From positions 1-27,684 of IMG/VR virus record IMGVR_UViG_3300031886_000030: DNA of 27,684 bases; one strand, given 5' to 3'. Shown one piece after another: positions 12,090 to 20,203 of this stretch (position 1 is the stretch's first letter; every line of letters begins with the position of its first letter). The DNA comes from a virus. The notes below the pieces were generated by a model. That model made no database searches. It had not been told where the DNA came from and saw only the letters and a program-made list of their open reading frames with translations. The translations under genes were made by a program, and so were the position numbers.

Positions 12090-13685
12090 ATGGCGTCATA
12101 TATCATCAAAATGAACAAGGCAGTTCACACTACATCTGATCAATGTAATACTGCAATTACTGATGCTGGTGCTTCTATTACTACAGCATATGGAATGACA
12201 TTTTCCTACAAGGTAGACGGAACAGCAGAGCAAGTAGCCGCAATAAGTGGACTAAAAAGTAGCCAATTAGAAGCCGATGAGTTAACGGCTAATCTATCTA
12301 CAGGCACTACAAGTAATGCATTTTTATTCAAATCAGGAATGGATGCAAGCGGAAACCCAGCATGGGACCCGCAATCAACAGGAAATGGAACAAATATTTA
12401 TTTACTAGATACAGGTATTAATGCATCTCATAATGAATTTGGTAGTTCCACAATTACTAATTTATATAATACCTCAGTTGCTACAGGATTCACTGACAGC
12501 AACGGGCACGGAACAGCAATGGCTAGTTTACTTGTTGGAGACAACATTGGATCAGCCCCTAACGCAACACTTTATAATGTTAAAATGTTTGACGACGGTG
12601 CTGGTAATATTTCCATAGGTGATGTTATTGGGGCACTTGATGAAGTAGCAAGTCACCATAATGACAATACACCAACTACTCCAAAAGTTGTATGTATGCC
12701 ATTTACACTATCTAAAAGTGAGTTAATTGATGATACACTTAATGATATGTTAGATGACGGATTACTTATTATAGCGGCGGCAGGTAACAACGGTGGCGAA
12801 GTTGATGATTATTCACCCGGTGGTTTAGATACTGTTATTACTGTTGGATCATTTGATCATGACTATCAAGTAATGGATATAACAAATAGGCCAATTGTTG
12901 ATACTTCAGCAAATGTTGATCTTTATAGAACTGTTAATAATAACGCAAAATTAGATATTTTTGCTATGGGTAAAGACATAATGATTGCTGATAGTGGCAA
13001 TGTTTCAAATTATGCATGGCAGGACGGAACGTCAGTTTCAACAGCCATTGTTGCAGGTATTACTACTCATTATATTGATCTTTATGGATCAAGATCAGCG
13101 AACCAAATTAAAACTACATTAGTAGACGAAGGGCATATAATAGCCAGGCAGTTAGTAAGTGCTGATCTTACTGATACATTATTAAAATATGATAACTTAA
13201 CATTTGGATCAGGTAAATCATTAGATTCAGGTAATGTTAGTTTTTCAATAGCATACGCACCGCAAAATACTGATGTTAAAATTGCAGATGTTCCTTCCGG
13301 AAGATTGTTTGATGTAGAGTATGGCGGAAGTGATACTGTTAATCTTGGATTAAATGGTTCAGCAACAGGAATATCAGTTATTGATTTTAGTCCTTTAGCA
13401 CCATGGATGACATTTGATACAGGAACTGGTGTAGTTACTGCAGATACTTCAGATTCAGGCACAGCACCGGCTAGTATTGCTCCAGGTATATATAACTTTG
13501 CTGTTAAAGGAACAGTAGGAAGTAAAACAATCGTTGAAGAATATTCAATAGGTGTTTATACTGCAGGCGGTAGTGCTAGTGATCTAAATGTAGCAGATGA
13601 GTATTATTATGATGACGATGCAGATGATTATGAAGCAGTTATTTCTTATGCTGTTGCACCAACAGGTGGCGGAACTAAGCCATAA
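12090..13685 (+). CDS. Subtilisin-like serine protease (S8) with propeptide and beta-rich tail
   Basis: A 531-residue protease. Residues 3-66 resemble an Inhibitor_I9 propeptide (Y-I-I-K-M-N at the start, L-E-A-D-E at the end). The S8 catalytic domain has D107 (L-L-D-T-G-I), H140 (N-G-H-G-T), oxyanion N233 (A-A-A-G-N-N) and S315 (D-G-T-S-V-S-T). Residues about 385-490 are beta-rich with P-W-M-T-F-D-T-G-T-G and P-G-I-Y-N-F-A-V-K-G, like Ig/cadherin-type domains of phage virion proteins. The tail is Asp/Tyr-rich (Y-Y-Y-D-D-D-A-D-D). No signal peptide is seen, so it may be virion-borne and self-activate. It has its own late promoter and Shine-Dalgarno sequence (TTGGAG) and ends at a strong terminator. 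Confidence 0.93.
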   Translation: MASYIIKMNKAVHTTSDQCNTAITDAGASITTAYGMTFSYKVDGTAEQVAAISGLKSSQLEADELTANLSTGTTSNAFLFKSGMDASGNPAWDPQSTGNGTNIYLLDTGINASHNEFGSSTITNLYNTSVATGFTDSNGHGTAMASLLVGDNIGSAPNATLYNVKMFDDGAGNISIGDVIGALDEVASHHNDNTPTTPKVVCMPFTLSKSELIDDTLNDMLDDGLLIIAAAGNNGGEVDDYSPGGLDTVITVGSFDHDYQVMDITNRPIVDTSANVDLYRTVNNNAKLDIFAMGKDIMIADSGNVSNYAWQDGTSVSTAIVAGITTHYIDLYGSRSANQIKTTLVDEGHIIARQLVSADLTDTLLKYDNLTFGSGKSLDSGNVSFSIAYAPQNTDVKIADVPSGRLFDVEYGGSDTVNLGLNGSATGISVIDFSPLAPWMTFDTGTGVVTADTSDSGTAPASIAPGIYNFAVKGTVGSKTIVEEYSIGVYTAGGSASDLNVADEYYYDDDADDYEAVISYAVAPTGGGTKP

Positions 13686-13706
13686 CATAAAAAATTTAAT
13701 TAAAAG

Positions 13707-13732
13707 AAGCACTAAATATTAGTGCTTTTTTT
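13707..13732 (+). terminator. Intrinsic terminator with a late box in the stem-loop
   Basis: AAGCACTAA-ATA-TTAGTGCTT is a perfect 9-bp stem with a 3-nt loop, followed by a T-tract that runs into the next ATG at 13733. The stem-loop also contains ACTAAATA (13711-13718), a late-box match on the same strand, so one element may end the subtilase mRNA and start the next. Confidence 0.85.
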
Positions 13733-14653
13733 ATGAATATAACACTTGACATAACAACTAACTCTATTGTTTTTAACCCTTTATCGTCTCAAGGACAATG
13801 GGTCAATCATCGTTTTGGAAAAAGAAAAATAAATTACCAGTTAGATATTAACAGTATAATCGAATATATTTCTACAATATATACGTTAGAACATGTAACT
13901 TTTATTTCTATATTCGGCGATCCTATTTTACATCCTAATATAGTAGAATTGTGTAAGGTTCTTAAAAGTGAAAACATTACTATGACATGTGTTACTTACG
14001 GTATGGGCGATAATAATGTTTTTAAAGATCTTAGTGAACTCGGTGTATATTTTGTATTTAAAACAACAGGTCTAGAAGATAAGGTCTTTTTAAATACTGA
14101 TTGGCAAATAATAAAAAATAATATAGATACAGTAAGCCAAAAACAAATACAATTTTTTAAATACAAGCACAATAAAAACGATCTTAACGAATTACAAAGT
14201 AATTATGATTGTATAGTAGAGTTGGACGGCGAATGTTTATGTGGCGATTGTAGTAGCATTATAGACGAACAAGGTAATTGGTTGTATGACGTTCATAACA
14301 TAGATTCAAAAAGTGAAACATTAGTAAAAACATTACAAAGTTATCATTACTTAAAACACTTTATAAAAAGTGTAAAAGGAAAAAGCATATTAAACAAGCC
14401 AAATGATTTTGTTCTGCCGGGGCTAAACTTAGAATTTGAGTTTGAACAAACAAATGATATATTTGTTAGTGCTAGTGGCCATGTTTTTAATAATAATGAA
14501 GAAATGCACATATTCTCAAATGCATTATGTGATGATTGGTCTTTAAGATCGTTTAATTTAAACTTTGAATATGAGAAGAAAGTATATTATGTTATTAGAA
14601 AATTGCTTAATAGAGATCTAAACGTTAATAGGCTCAGCAGTTTTAGTTATTGA
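13733..14653 (+). CDS. Radical-SAM-like protein lacking the [4Fe-4S] cysteines
   Basis: A 306-residue protein. H-V-T-F-I-S-I-F-G-D-P-I-L-H-P (54-68) matches the 'GGEP/GDP' strand of radical-SAM barrels. N-T-D-W-Q-I-I-K-N-N-I (121-131) followed by F-F-K-Y-K-H-N-K-N-D (141-150) matches the mid-barrel of marine-phage radical-SAM proteins. However, the N-terminal strand, where CxxxCxxC should stand (L-D-I-T-T-N-S-I-V-F-N-P), has no cysteine; the first is C74. A C-x-C-x2-C group (C168, C170, C173) could hold another metal. It is probably a non-catalytic paralogue or partner. The ATG abuts the T-tract of a terminator and no Shine-Dalgarno sequence is seen. Its end overlaps the convergent radical-SAM gene by 36 nt. 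Confidence 0.6.
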   Translation: MNITLDITTNSIVFNPLSSQGQWVNHRFGKRKINYQLDINSIIEYISTIYTLEHVTFISIFGDPILHPNIVELCKVLKSENITMTCVTYGMGDNNVFKDLSELGVYFVFKTTGLEDKVFLNTDWQIIKNNIDTVSQKQIQFFKYKHNKNDLNELQSNYDCIVELDGECLCGDCSSIIDEQGNWLYDVHNIDSKSETLVKTLQSYHYLKHFIKSVKGKSILNKPNDFVLPGLNLEFEFEQTNDIFVSASGHVFNNNEEMHIFSNALCDDWSLRSFNLNFEYEKKVYYVIRKLLNRDLNVNRLSSFSY

Positions 14654-15646
14654 TATATCACTTAAATTATTACAATATGTTAAAGGACATCGATAATTAT
14701 AGCCTGGGAAGTTCCATGTTTCGTCTGCAATATTGCCAAAGTTAATTGCTCCGCACCAACTACTATACATGTTGCCCTCACCATCTATATTTAAACTCTC
14801 TCGTCCTAAATGGCATACCATACCGCGGAATTCATTAAGTTGTTCATTTATAATTTGATGGTTTTGAACATACTTTGCAGACCCGTCATCATATAAAAAT
14901 TCTGTCATATATGTTTTAGGATCTGGAGGTGCTGTCTCTGGTGCATTAGGATCAGGCTCTGGTGCGGGTCTCGGCTTTATACCGGGTCTTCTTAAAACTT
15001 CTAACTCACTGTCTGTGTATTCCCAATACGTTTCCTGCTTGCTACGGGCGCCTAAGAGCTTCTTATACATGGTTTTAACACATATACTAACACTATCATA
15101 TCTATTACGTTTACAGTCTTTAAAAAGGTCTCTAATTTCTTCTACTAATACGCCTAATTCGTCTATTTGTCCGCCAATACCAGCAATGTTTATATCAACA
15201 TGCACATAGTCCATAATTTCGCTTAAAACCGTCTTAAAATGCTCTTTATCTTGACTTAAAGGGTGGTATGTATACACTACAGTATCTAAATATAACTTTG
15301 CTTTACTCCACCAATTAATAGTTCTACTTCCATTAGTAAAGATCATTGATTTACTGCCATTTTCGTGTATTTTGCGTATTATATCCTCAAATCCAGGCAT
15401 TACAGTCACTTCTCCACCTATTAATTCATAGTCTAAGACTTTATTTAAGGGTCTGTAGTGCATGTTTAGGCGTTCGATGGTGTCTATATATACCTGCTTG
15501 TTAAACCAGTTTTTAGACCCATCGTGTAGTATTGGAGGGCAATACTCACATTCGTAATTACATGAATTACCCATGTTCCATTGAATTCTTACTTTATTAT
15601 TTGTATTTCTAGAATGTGGGCCTATTACGGAAATTAACTTGGCCAT
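14618..15646 (-). CDS. Radical SAM enzyme with C-terminal SPASM/twitch-like cysteines
   Basis: A 342-residue protein. C-N-Y-E-C-E-Y-C-P-P (29-38) is the canonical CxxxCxxC that binds the [4Fe-4S] cluster and S-adenosylmethionine (C29, C33, C36). L-I-G-G-E-V-T (75-81) is the GGE motif. Residues 219-243 form a Pro/Glu-rich linker. The C-terminal part has C278, C298, C320 and C325 in a SPASM/twitch-like arrangement around N-I-D-G-E-G-N-M (286-293), which could hold an auxiliary cluster. SPASM enzymes often modify peptides or proteins; the substrate here is unknown. It lies 6 nt after the PAAR gene in a late transcription unit and is convergent with the cysteine-less homologue. Confidence 0.85.
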   Translation of the reverse strand: MAKLISVIGPHSRNTNNKVRIQWNMGNSCNYECEYCPPILHDGSKNWFNKQVYIDTIERLNMHYRPLNKVLDYELIGGEVTVMPGFEDIIRKIHENGSKSMIFTNGSRTINWWSKAKLYLDTVVYTYHPLSQDKEHFKTVLSEIMDYVHVDINIAGIGGQIDELGVLVEEIRDLFKDCKRNRYDSVSICVKTMYKKLLGARSKQETYWEYTDSELEVLRRPGIKPRPAPEPDPNAPETAPPDPKTYMTEFLYDDGSAKYVQNHQIINEQLNEFRGMVCHLGRESLNIDGEGNMYSSWCGAINFGNIADETWNFPGYNYRCPLTYCNNLSDISITKTAEPINV

Positions 15647-15652
15647 TGAACA

Positions 15653-15922
15653 TTAGTCTACTTGAACCGTGGATGAACCAGGTGTTAAAGAATGTCCACA
15701 GGTTGCAACTGTTCCTTTTTTACTTACTTTTTTACCGTCTGCAAAGACTGTAGATGAATAGTTGCTTGTTAATGTTGGTGATGAATGGGGTGACTTGCCA
15801 TGGCCTGCTACTTTATCTTTTTCTATTGATACTTTTTTGCTATCTGCAAAGACAGTAGAAGCACCGGGTCCTGTTACAACTCCTTGTGCGTTATCTGTTT
15901 TAACTCTTCCTATACCGGCCAT
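15653..15922 (-). CDS. PAAR-motif spike-tip protein (gp5.4-like)
   Basis: An 89-residue protein with two PAAR-like repeats: G-P-G-A-S-T-V-F-A-D-S-K-K-V (18-31) and Y-S-S-T-V-F-A-D-G-K-K-V (55-66), ending S-S-T-V-Q-V-D. H41, H46, C75 and H77 reproduce the three-His/one-Cys metal site known from PAAR proteins, which form the sharp tip on the central spike of contractile tails and type VI secretion systems (T4 gp5.4). It should sit at the baseplate centre and pierce the outer membrane. The start has a late box 5 nt upstream and no Shine-Dalgarno sequence. Confidence 0.85.
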   Translation of the reverse strand: MAGIGRVKTDNAQGVVTGPGASTVFADSKKVSIEKDKVAGHGKSPHSSPTLTSNYSSTVFADGKKVSKKGTVATCGHSLTPGSSTVQVD

Positions 15923-15927
15923 ATTAG

Positions 15928-15935
15928 TATTTATC
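15928..15935 (-). promoter_or_regulatory. Late promoter box 5 nt before ATG (PAAR gene)
   Basis: GATAAATA, CTAAT, ATG on the minus strand; the box lies just inside the start-distal gap after the Sm-like gene and predicts a leaderless transcript for PAAR plus the radical-SAM gene. Confidence 0.65.
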
Positions 15936-15939
15936 TATA

Positions 15940-16227
15940 CTAATCCTGGTTTGGGTCTAATATCTTTTCGTAATCGTCTGCACTAGTTTGTAGAGTCTTA
16001 ACTACTGTTTGAATTTGAGATTTAGGCACAATAACTTCTTCTGATTCACCAGTAAATATGTAAGGTATAAGTGCTAGTTCACTATCATTTACAATTACTA
16101 GACGAGGGTCGCCTAATGTTACTTGGTCGCCATCTTCATCTAATCCTAATAATGTAGCAATTAGTTCTACTCCACTAGTGAGTTTAAAGGTTAATACATT
16201 TCCTAATTCGTCGTTTAAGTTATACAT
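15940..16227 (-). CDS. Sm-like (Hfq/LSm-fold) protein
   Basis: A 95-residue protein. Residues 12-33 (L-T-F-K-L-T-S-G-V-E-L-I-A-T-L-L-G) form an Sm1-like beta-strand pair and residues 64-77 (E-E-V-I-V-P-K-S-Q-I) an Sm2-like pair, separated by an acidic D-E-D-G-D loop. Sm-like proteins of putative cyanophage origin are known from marine sequence data and form oligomeric rings, which suggests RNA binding or assembly, not proven. It has a late box 5 nt before the ATG. It lies between nrdB and the PAAR gene. The tail is acidic. Confidence 0.7.
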   Translation of the reverse strand: MYNLNDELGNVLTFKLTSGVELIATLLGLDEDGDQVTLGDPRLVIVNDSELALIPYIFTGESEEVIVPKSQIQTVVKTLQTSADDYEKILDPNQD

Positions 16228-16232
16228 GCAAG

Positions 16233-16240
16233 TATTTACC
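16233..16240 (-). promoter_or_regulatory. Late promoter box 5 nt before ATG (Sm-like gene)
   Basis: GGTAAATA, CTTGC, ATG on the minus strand, without a Shine-Dalgarno sequence. Confidence 0.55.
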
Positions 16241-16260
16241 GGACGGAGTATAATAGTGAT

Positions 16261-17361
16261 TTATAAACTGAAACCTTTAAATGTATCTTTTTCTACATCT
16301 ATTTTGGTTCCGCCTATAACATATGAACTAATCTCTGTTTCTTGAGGAGCAGGCTGGACACTACCGCCTGCAATCCATTGCTGGGTCCAAGGTAGGGGAT
16401 TTGTTCCTGTATTAAATATCTTTTCTTGGCCCACGGACTGCATTCTTTTACCTGCAATGTATTCTACATACTGTTTTAATAACTCTGCATTAAGTCCAAT
16501 AATACTTCCATCTTTAAACAAATAATCACTCCAGATTTTTTCCTGATTAACAGCCTCGAGAAACATTTCGGTGCATTGCTTATATGTTTCTTTTCTTATT
16601 TTTTCGTAATCCTTATCTTCTTGGGGAAGTAGTTTTAACATTTGTTGTGTGCTTGCTAAATGAATATTTTCGTCTCTACAAATAAACTTAATAATTTTTG
16701 CATTGCCTTCCATTTTTTTAAGTTCTGCAAATGCCCAAGCACATGCGAATGATACATAAAATCGGACACCTTCTAATATGTTTACACTCATTAAGCATAA
16801 CCAAATTCTTTTTTTATGCTCGTATTCATTATATTTTTTACTAGTTTTTTGTCTAAGAGCATTATACTCAATTAAATCGTCATATGTTTTTGTAATAGTG
16901 TCTGAACAGTCTATAATTTCTTGTATGTCTAGCATTTCATCAAATACTTTACTTGGGTTTGCATATACATTTCTAATAATATGTGAATAACTTCTACTAT
17001 GAATTAATTCTGAGAATGCCCATGTTTCAATCCATGCTTCAACCTCTGGCAGACTTACTATAGGCAAGAAAGCAAGATTAGGTGAACGGCCTTGCACACT
17101 ATCAAGTAATATTTGTCTTTTTAAATTACTTGTAAAGATATGTTGTTCAGCGGCAGTTAAGTTTTTAAAATCTGTTGCATCTTTTAAAATATCAATTTCT
17201 TCTGGGCGCCAAAAGAATCCTAATTGCTTGTCTGTAAGTTTTTCAAATTGCTTATATTTTACAATATCGTATCGTTGCATTCCTAGACCACCATTTGTGT
17301 CTAAGAACATATTCATCTTAGTATGATCATGTCTATTTTTTACATCTAATACACTTTTCAT
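16261..17361 (-). CDS. nrdB: Ribonucleotide reductase class Ia, beta subunit
   Basis: A 366-residue radical-generating subunit that, with NrdA, makes deoxynucleotides for phage DNA synthesis. Diiron ligands are D87, E118, H121, E197, E231 and H234, and the radical tyrosine is Y125 in S-E-L-I-H-S-R-S-Y (117-125); spacings match E. coli NrdB. The C-terminus (K-D-T-F-K-G-F-S-L) is the acidic/hydrophobic tail that docks on NrdA. The start overlaps the nrdA stop by one base (TAATG), so expression is coupled and driven from the nrdA promoter. Confidence 0.97.
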   Translation of the reverse strand: MKSVLDVKNRHDHTKMNMFLDTNGGLGMQRYDIVKYKQFEKLTDKQLGFFWRPEEIDILKDATDFKNLTAAEQHIFTSNLKRQILLDSVQGRSPNLAFLPIVSLPEVEAWIETWAFSELIHSRSYSHIIRNVYANPSKVFDEMLDIQEIIDCSDTITKTYDDLIEYNALRQKTSKKYNEYEHKKRIWLCLMSVNILEGVRFYVSFACAWAFAELKKMEGNAKIIKFICRDENIHLASTQQMLKLLPQEDKDYEKIRKETYKQCTEMFLEAVNQEKIWSDYLFKDGSIIGLNAELLKQYVEYIAGKRMQSVGQEKIFNTGTNPLPWTQQWIAGGSVQPAPQETEISSYVIGGTKIDVEKDTFKGFSL

Positions 17362-19688
17362 TATATTTTACAACTTTCGCAATCTTCTTCATCATCTAAC
17401 GGATCTAGAGTTACATTTGATGACTCGATAAAATTAGCCTCTACATTTTTTCTCTGGGTAAATTCTGCCTTATTAATATCTATTTCGCCTTGGCCATCGT
17501 AAGTGTTATTGTAGTATAATTGCTTACCGCCATATTTATAAAAATTGATTATATCACCTAACAATACACTTAGAGGAACTTTTTCTTCTGGATAGTGTTC
17601 CGGGTTGTAAGATGTATTTACTGAAATGCCTTGATCAACATATTTTTGTAGAACTGCTACAATTTTTAAGTAACCTTCTGGTGATTTTTGTTCCCAAAGT
17701 AAATCATATTTATTTTTATAATATGGGAAACCCGGCACTACTTGTTTTAATACACCATGCTTACTTTGTTTAATACTAACAAAACTACGTGGCGGCTCAA
17801 TGCCGTTTGTGCTATTACTAATTTGTGCAGATGTTTCTGCTGGCATTAGTGCCATTAGTGTTGAATTTCTAATTCCAGTTTCTGCTAACTGTTTTCTTAA
17901 TCCTTTCCAATCCATGCGTTCTTTATGTTTAACTAATTCGTCAACATCTTCTTTGTATGTTTGATTAGGCGTAATACCTTTACTATATTTTGTCTCATTT
18001 GTTTTAGGACATGCACCTTTTTCTATAGCCAAATTTGCACTTGCTTTAATCAAACTATAACTCCATATTTCTGCCCACTCATCTATAAGTTCTAAGTTAG
18101 GATTTTGGTATGTAGTATCGTGCTTTGCTAACCAATACGCAAAATTTATTATTCCAATACCTAATGGTCTTCGATTCATTGTGGATTGTTCTGCGGCCAT
18201 TACTGGATATGATTGATAGTCTAGTAGTTCGTCTAGGGCTCTTACTGCTAAATCACACACTTTTTCCATTTCTTGTGTATCTTTAATTACGCCCCAGTTA
18301 ATTGCACTTAAGGTGCATAAAGAAATTTCTGCATCTAAATCGTCAATAGATTTAAGTGGTTTTGTTGGTAAATTAATTTCACAACATAAATTACTTTGTC
18401 TAATTGGTGCTATGTCTTCTTGGAATGCTCCATGTGTGTTTGCATGATCAACATTCATTAAATAAATTCTTCCTGTATCCTTACGTTCTTGCATGAACGA
18501 AGAAAACAGTTCTATTGCTGAAATAGTCTTTTTTCGAATGCTTGTCATACGTTCTGCTTTTTCGTATAACTCTTGAAATTTTTCTTGATTATCGAAGAAA
18601 GCATTATATAGTCCAGGAACATCATTAGGACTAAACAATGTAATATTCTCTCCAGCAATAAGTCGCTCATACATTAACTTATTAAATTGCACACCATAAT
18701 CCATGTGTCTAACGCGATTATTTTCTGTTCCTTTATTGTTCTTTAATACAAGCAGATCTTCAACCTCTAAGTGCCATATAGGGTAATATAAAGTTGCGGC
18801 GCCGCCTCTTACTCCGCCTTGGGAGCAACTCTTAACTGCAGACTGAAATAATTTATAGAAGGGAATAACTCCAGTATGTGTTGCATCGCCATTTCTAATA
18901 GGAGAGCCTACTGATCTAATACTGCCTGCCCCTATACCTATTCCTGCTTTTTGACTTACATACCTTACAACTGCACTAGTTGTTGCATTAATGCTATCTA
19001 AACTATCGTCAGTTTCTATTAATACGCATGAACTAAACTGTCTTTGTGGTGTTCTGACACCTGCCATAACAGGCGTAGGTAAAGAAATCTTAAATGTGCT
19101 AATAGCATCATAATACATCTTTACATAATTCATTCTGCACTCTGCAGAATATTTACCAAACAATGTTGCCGCAATTAACATATACGCAACTTGTGGTGTT
19201 TCGTAAATTTCTCCTGTTGCTCTATTTTGAACTAGATACTTGCCTCGGAATTGTTCCATGGCGGCATAAGTTAATACTTCATCTCTTTCGTGTTTTAAAT
19301 GTGCATTAAGTTCGTCGATTTCATCTTTAGTGTATAGTTCTAGAATCTCAGAATCATAAAATCCTGCATCAATATTTTTTTGAATAATGTCGCATAAGCA
19401 TGGTGGTTCAAATTCTCCATAAACCATTTTACGCAAATGATAATTGATTAGCCTTCCGGCTACATATTGATAATTTGGATATTCTTCTGATATAAGGTCT
19501 GCCGCACTTTTAATAAGTGTTTCTTGTATATCTTCAGTTGCTATCGAATCAAAGAATTGTATTTGACTATTAATTTCTACTTGTGATGCACTGACTCCTG
19601 TGATTTCTTCGCAGGCATACATCACAACCTTGTGTAGTTTGTCTATGTTGAGATCTTCTAGTCGGCCGTCCCTTTTCTTAACTTGCAT
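17361..19688 (-). CDS. nrdA: Ribonucleotide reductase class Ia, alpha subunit
   Basis: A 775-residue catalytic subunit. An ATP-cone-type N-terminal domain (about 1-90, V-K-K-R-D-G-R) precedes the ten-stranded barrel. The redox pair is C221 (F-S-S-C-V-L) and C458 (S-L-C-T-L-S), the thiyl site is N433-L-C435-C-E437, and the C-terminal shuttle cysteines are C770 and C773 (C-E-S-C-K-I). Full length, with no intein or intron, unlike several T4-like phages with split or intron-bearing nrd genes. It is transcribed from a sigma70 promoter 53 nt upstream; a GGTAAATA late-type box also lies in the leader. Confidence 0.97.
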   Translation of the reverse strand: MQVKKRDGRLEDLNIDKLHKVVMYACEEITGVSASQVEINSQIQFFDSIATEDIQETLIKSAADLISEEYPNYQYVAGRLINYHLRKMVYGEFEPPCLCDIIQKNIDAGFYDSEILELYTKDEIDELNAHLKHERDEVLTYAAMEQFRGKYLVQNRATGEIYETPQVAYMLIAATLFGKYSAECRMNYVKMYYDAISTFKISLPTPVMAGVRTPQRQFSSCVLIETDDSLDSINATTSAVVRYVSQKAGIGIGAGSIRSVGSPIRNGDATHTGVIPFYKLFQSAVKSCSQGGVRGGAATLYYPIWHLEVEDLLVLKNNKGTENNRVRHMDYGVQFNKLMYERLIAGENITLFSPNDVPGLYNAFFDNQEKFQELYEKAERMTSIRKKTISAIELFSSFMQERKDTGRIYLMNVDHANTHGAFQEDIAPIRQSNLCCEINLPTKPLKSIDDLDAEISLCTLSAINWGVIKDTQEMEKVCDLAVRALDELLDYQSYPVMAAEQSTMNRRPLGIGIINFAYWLAKHDTTYQNPNLELIDEWAEIWSYSLIKASANLAIEKGACPKTNETKYSKGITPNQTYKEDVDELVKHKERMDWKGLRKQLAETGIRNSTLMALMPAETSAQISNSTNGIEPPRSFVSIKQSKHGVLKQVVPGFPYYKNKYDLLWEQKSPEGYLKIVAVLQKYVDQGISVNTSYNPEHYPEEKVPLSVLLGDIINFYKYGGKQLYYNNTYDGQGEIDINKAEFTQRKNVEANFIESSNVTLDPLDDEEDCESCKI

Positions 19689-19724
19689 GTGTGTATTTCC
19701 GTAATTTTTCTATGTTTCTAATTA

Positions 19725-19732
19725 TATTTACC
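19725..19732 (-). promoter_or_regulatory. Late-type box in the nrdA leader
   Basis: GGTAAATA on the minus strand, 36 nt upstream of the nrdA ATG and downstream of the sigma70 -10. It matches the box of the Sm-like gene and may allow late transcription too. Confidence 0.35.
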
Positions 19733-19740
19733 GAAGTTTT

Positions 19741-19769
19741 ATTATAATATAAAACTACTTAAAAGTCAA
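19741..19769 (-). promoter_or_regulatory. Sigma70 promoter of nrdAB
   Basis: TTGACT (19769-19764) and TATAAT (19746-19741) on the minus strand with a 17-nt spacer. The -35 overlaps the stop codon of the 20197 gene. Confidence 0.85.
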
Positions 19770-20197
19770 GAATAAATTTGCTTTAGTGGTAATTTATGGG
19801 TCTGAAATAGTGTTCCTTGCTTTAAGGCGGTATCCTTTAATACTACTTCACCAGGTGTGAAATTTAAAAAGAAGTCCTCATGTTCAAAAACTATTCCAGT
19901 ATTGCCGATTTCGTTATTACTTATCACTGGTAAAATTAGGTTTTCTTCTTTAATGAACCCCAATTGGTCTAAGGTAGCAATCATTAACAATGTTATGCCT
20001 GTTTGACAAAAATTACCGTCGTAAACAATAGTAAAAATGTTAGGCCAAGACTTAGGTGTGTAGTAGTCTAGATATCTATCTAATACTTTTATATGTGCAA
20101 ATTCGCTTACTACTTCTTTTATCGTAGATGGTTTTTGATTTCGAAAATCACGCCAAATTTTCAGTCGGTCCTCGGGACTATGATGTTTCTCGAACAT
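19766..20197 (-). CDS. Conserved hypothetical protein
   Basis: A 143-residue protein starting M-F-E-K-H-H-S-P-E-D-R-L-K-I-W-R. It has mixed helix and strand (W-P-N-I-F-T-I-V-Y-D-G, L-I-L-P-V-I) with F-E-H-E-D-F-F-L-N-F, and no signal or membrane segment. I do not recognise a function. It follows the large virion-type gene after 6 nt and has no Shine-Dalgarno sequence of its own, so it is probably co-translated with it and may be structural. Confidence 0.6.
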   Translation of the reverse strand: MFEKHHSPEDRLKIWRDFRNQKPSTIKEVVSEFAHIKVLDRYLDYYTPKSWPNIFTIVYDGNFCQTGITLLMIATLDQLGFIKEENLILPVISNNEIGNTGIVFEHEDFFLNFTPGEVVLKDTALKQGTLFQTHKLPLKQIYS

Positions 20198-20203
20198 TAG
20201 TTA

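Noticed and set aside
13082-13462. Minus-strand open frame within the subtilase gene
   Set aside because: It is antisense to a clearly homologous protease domain, with no start signals.
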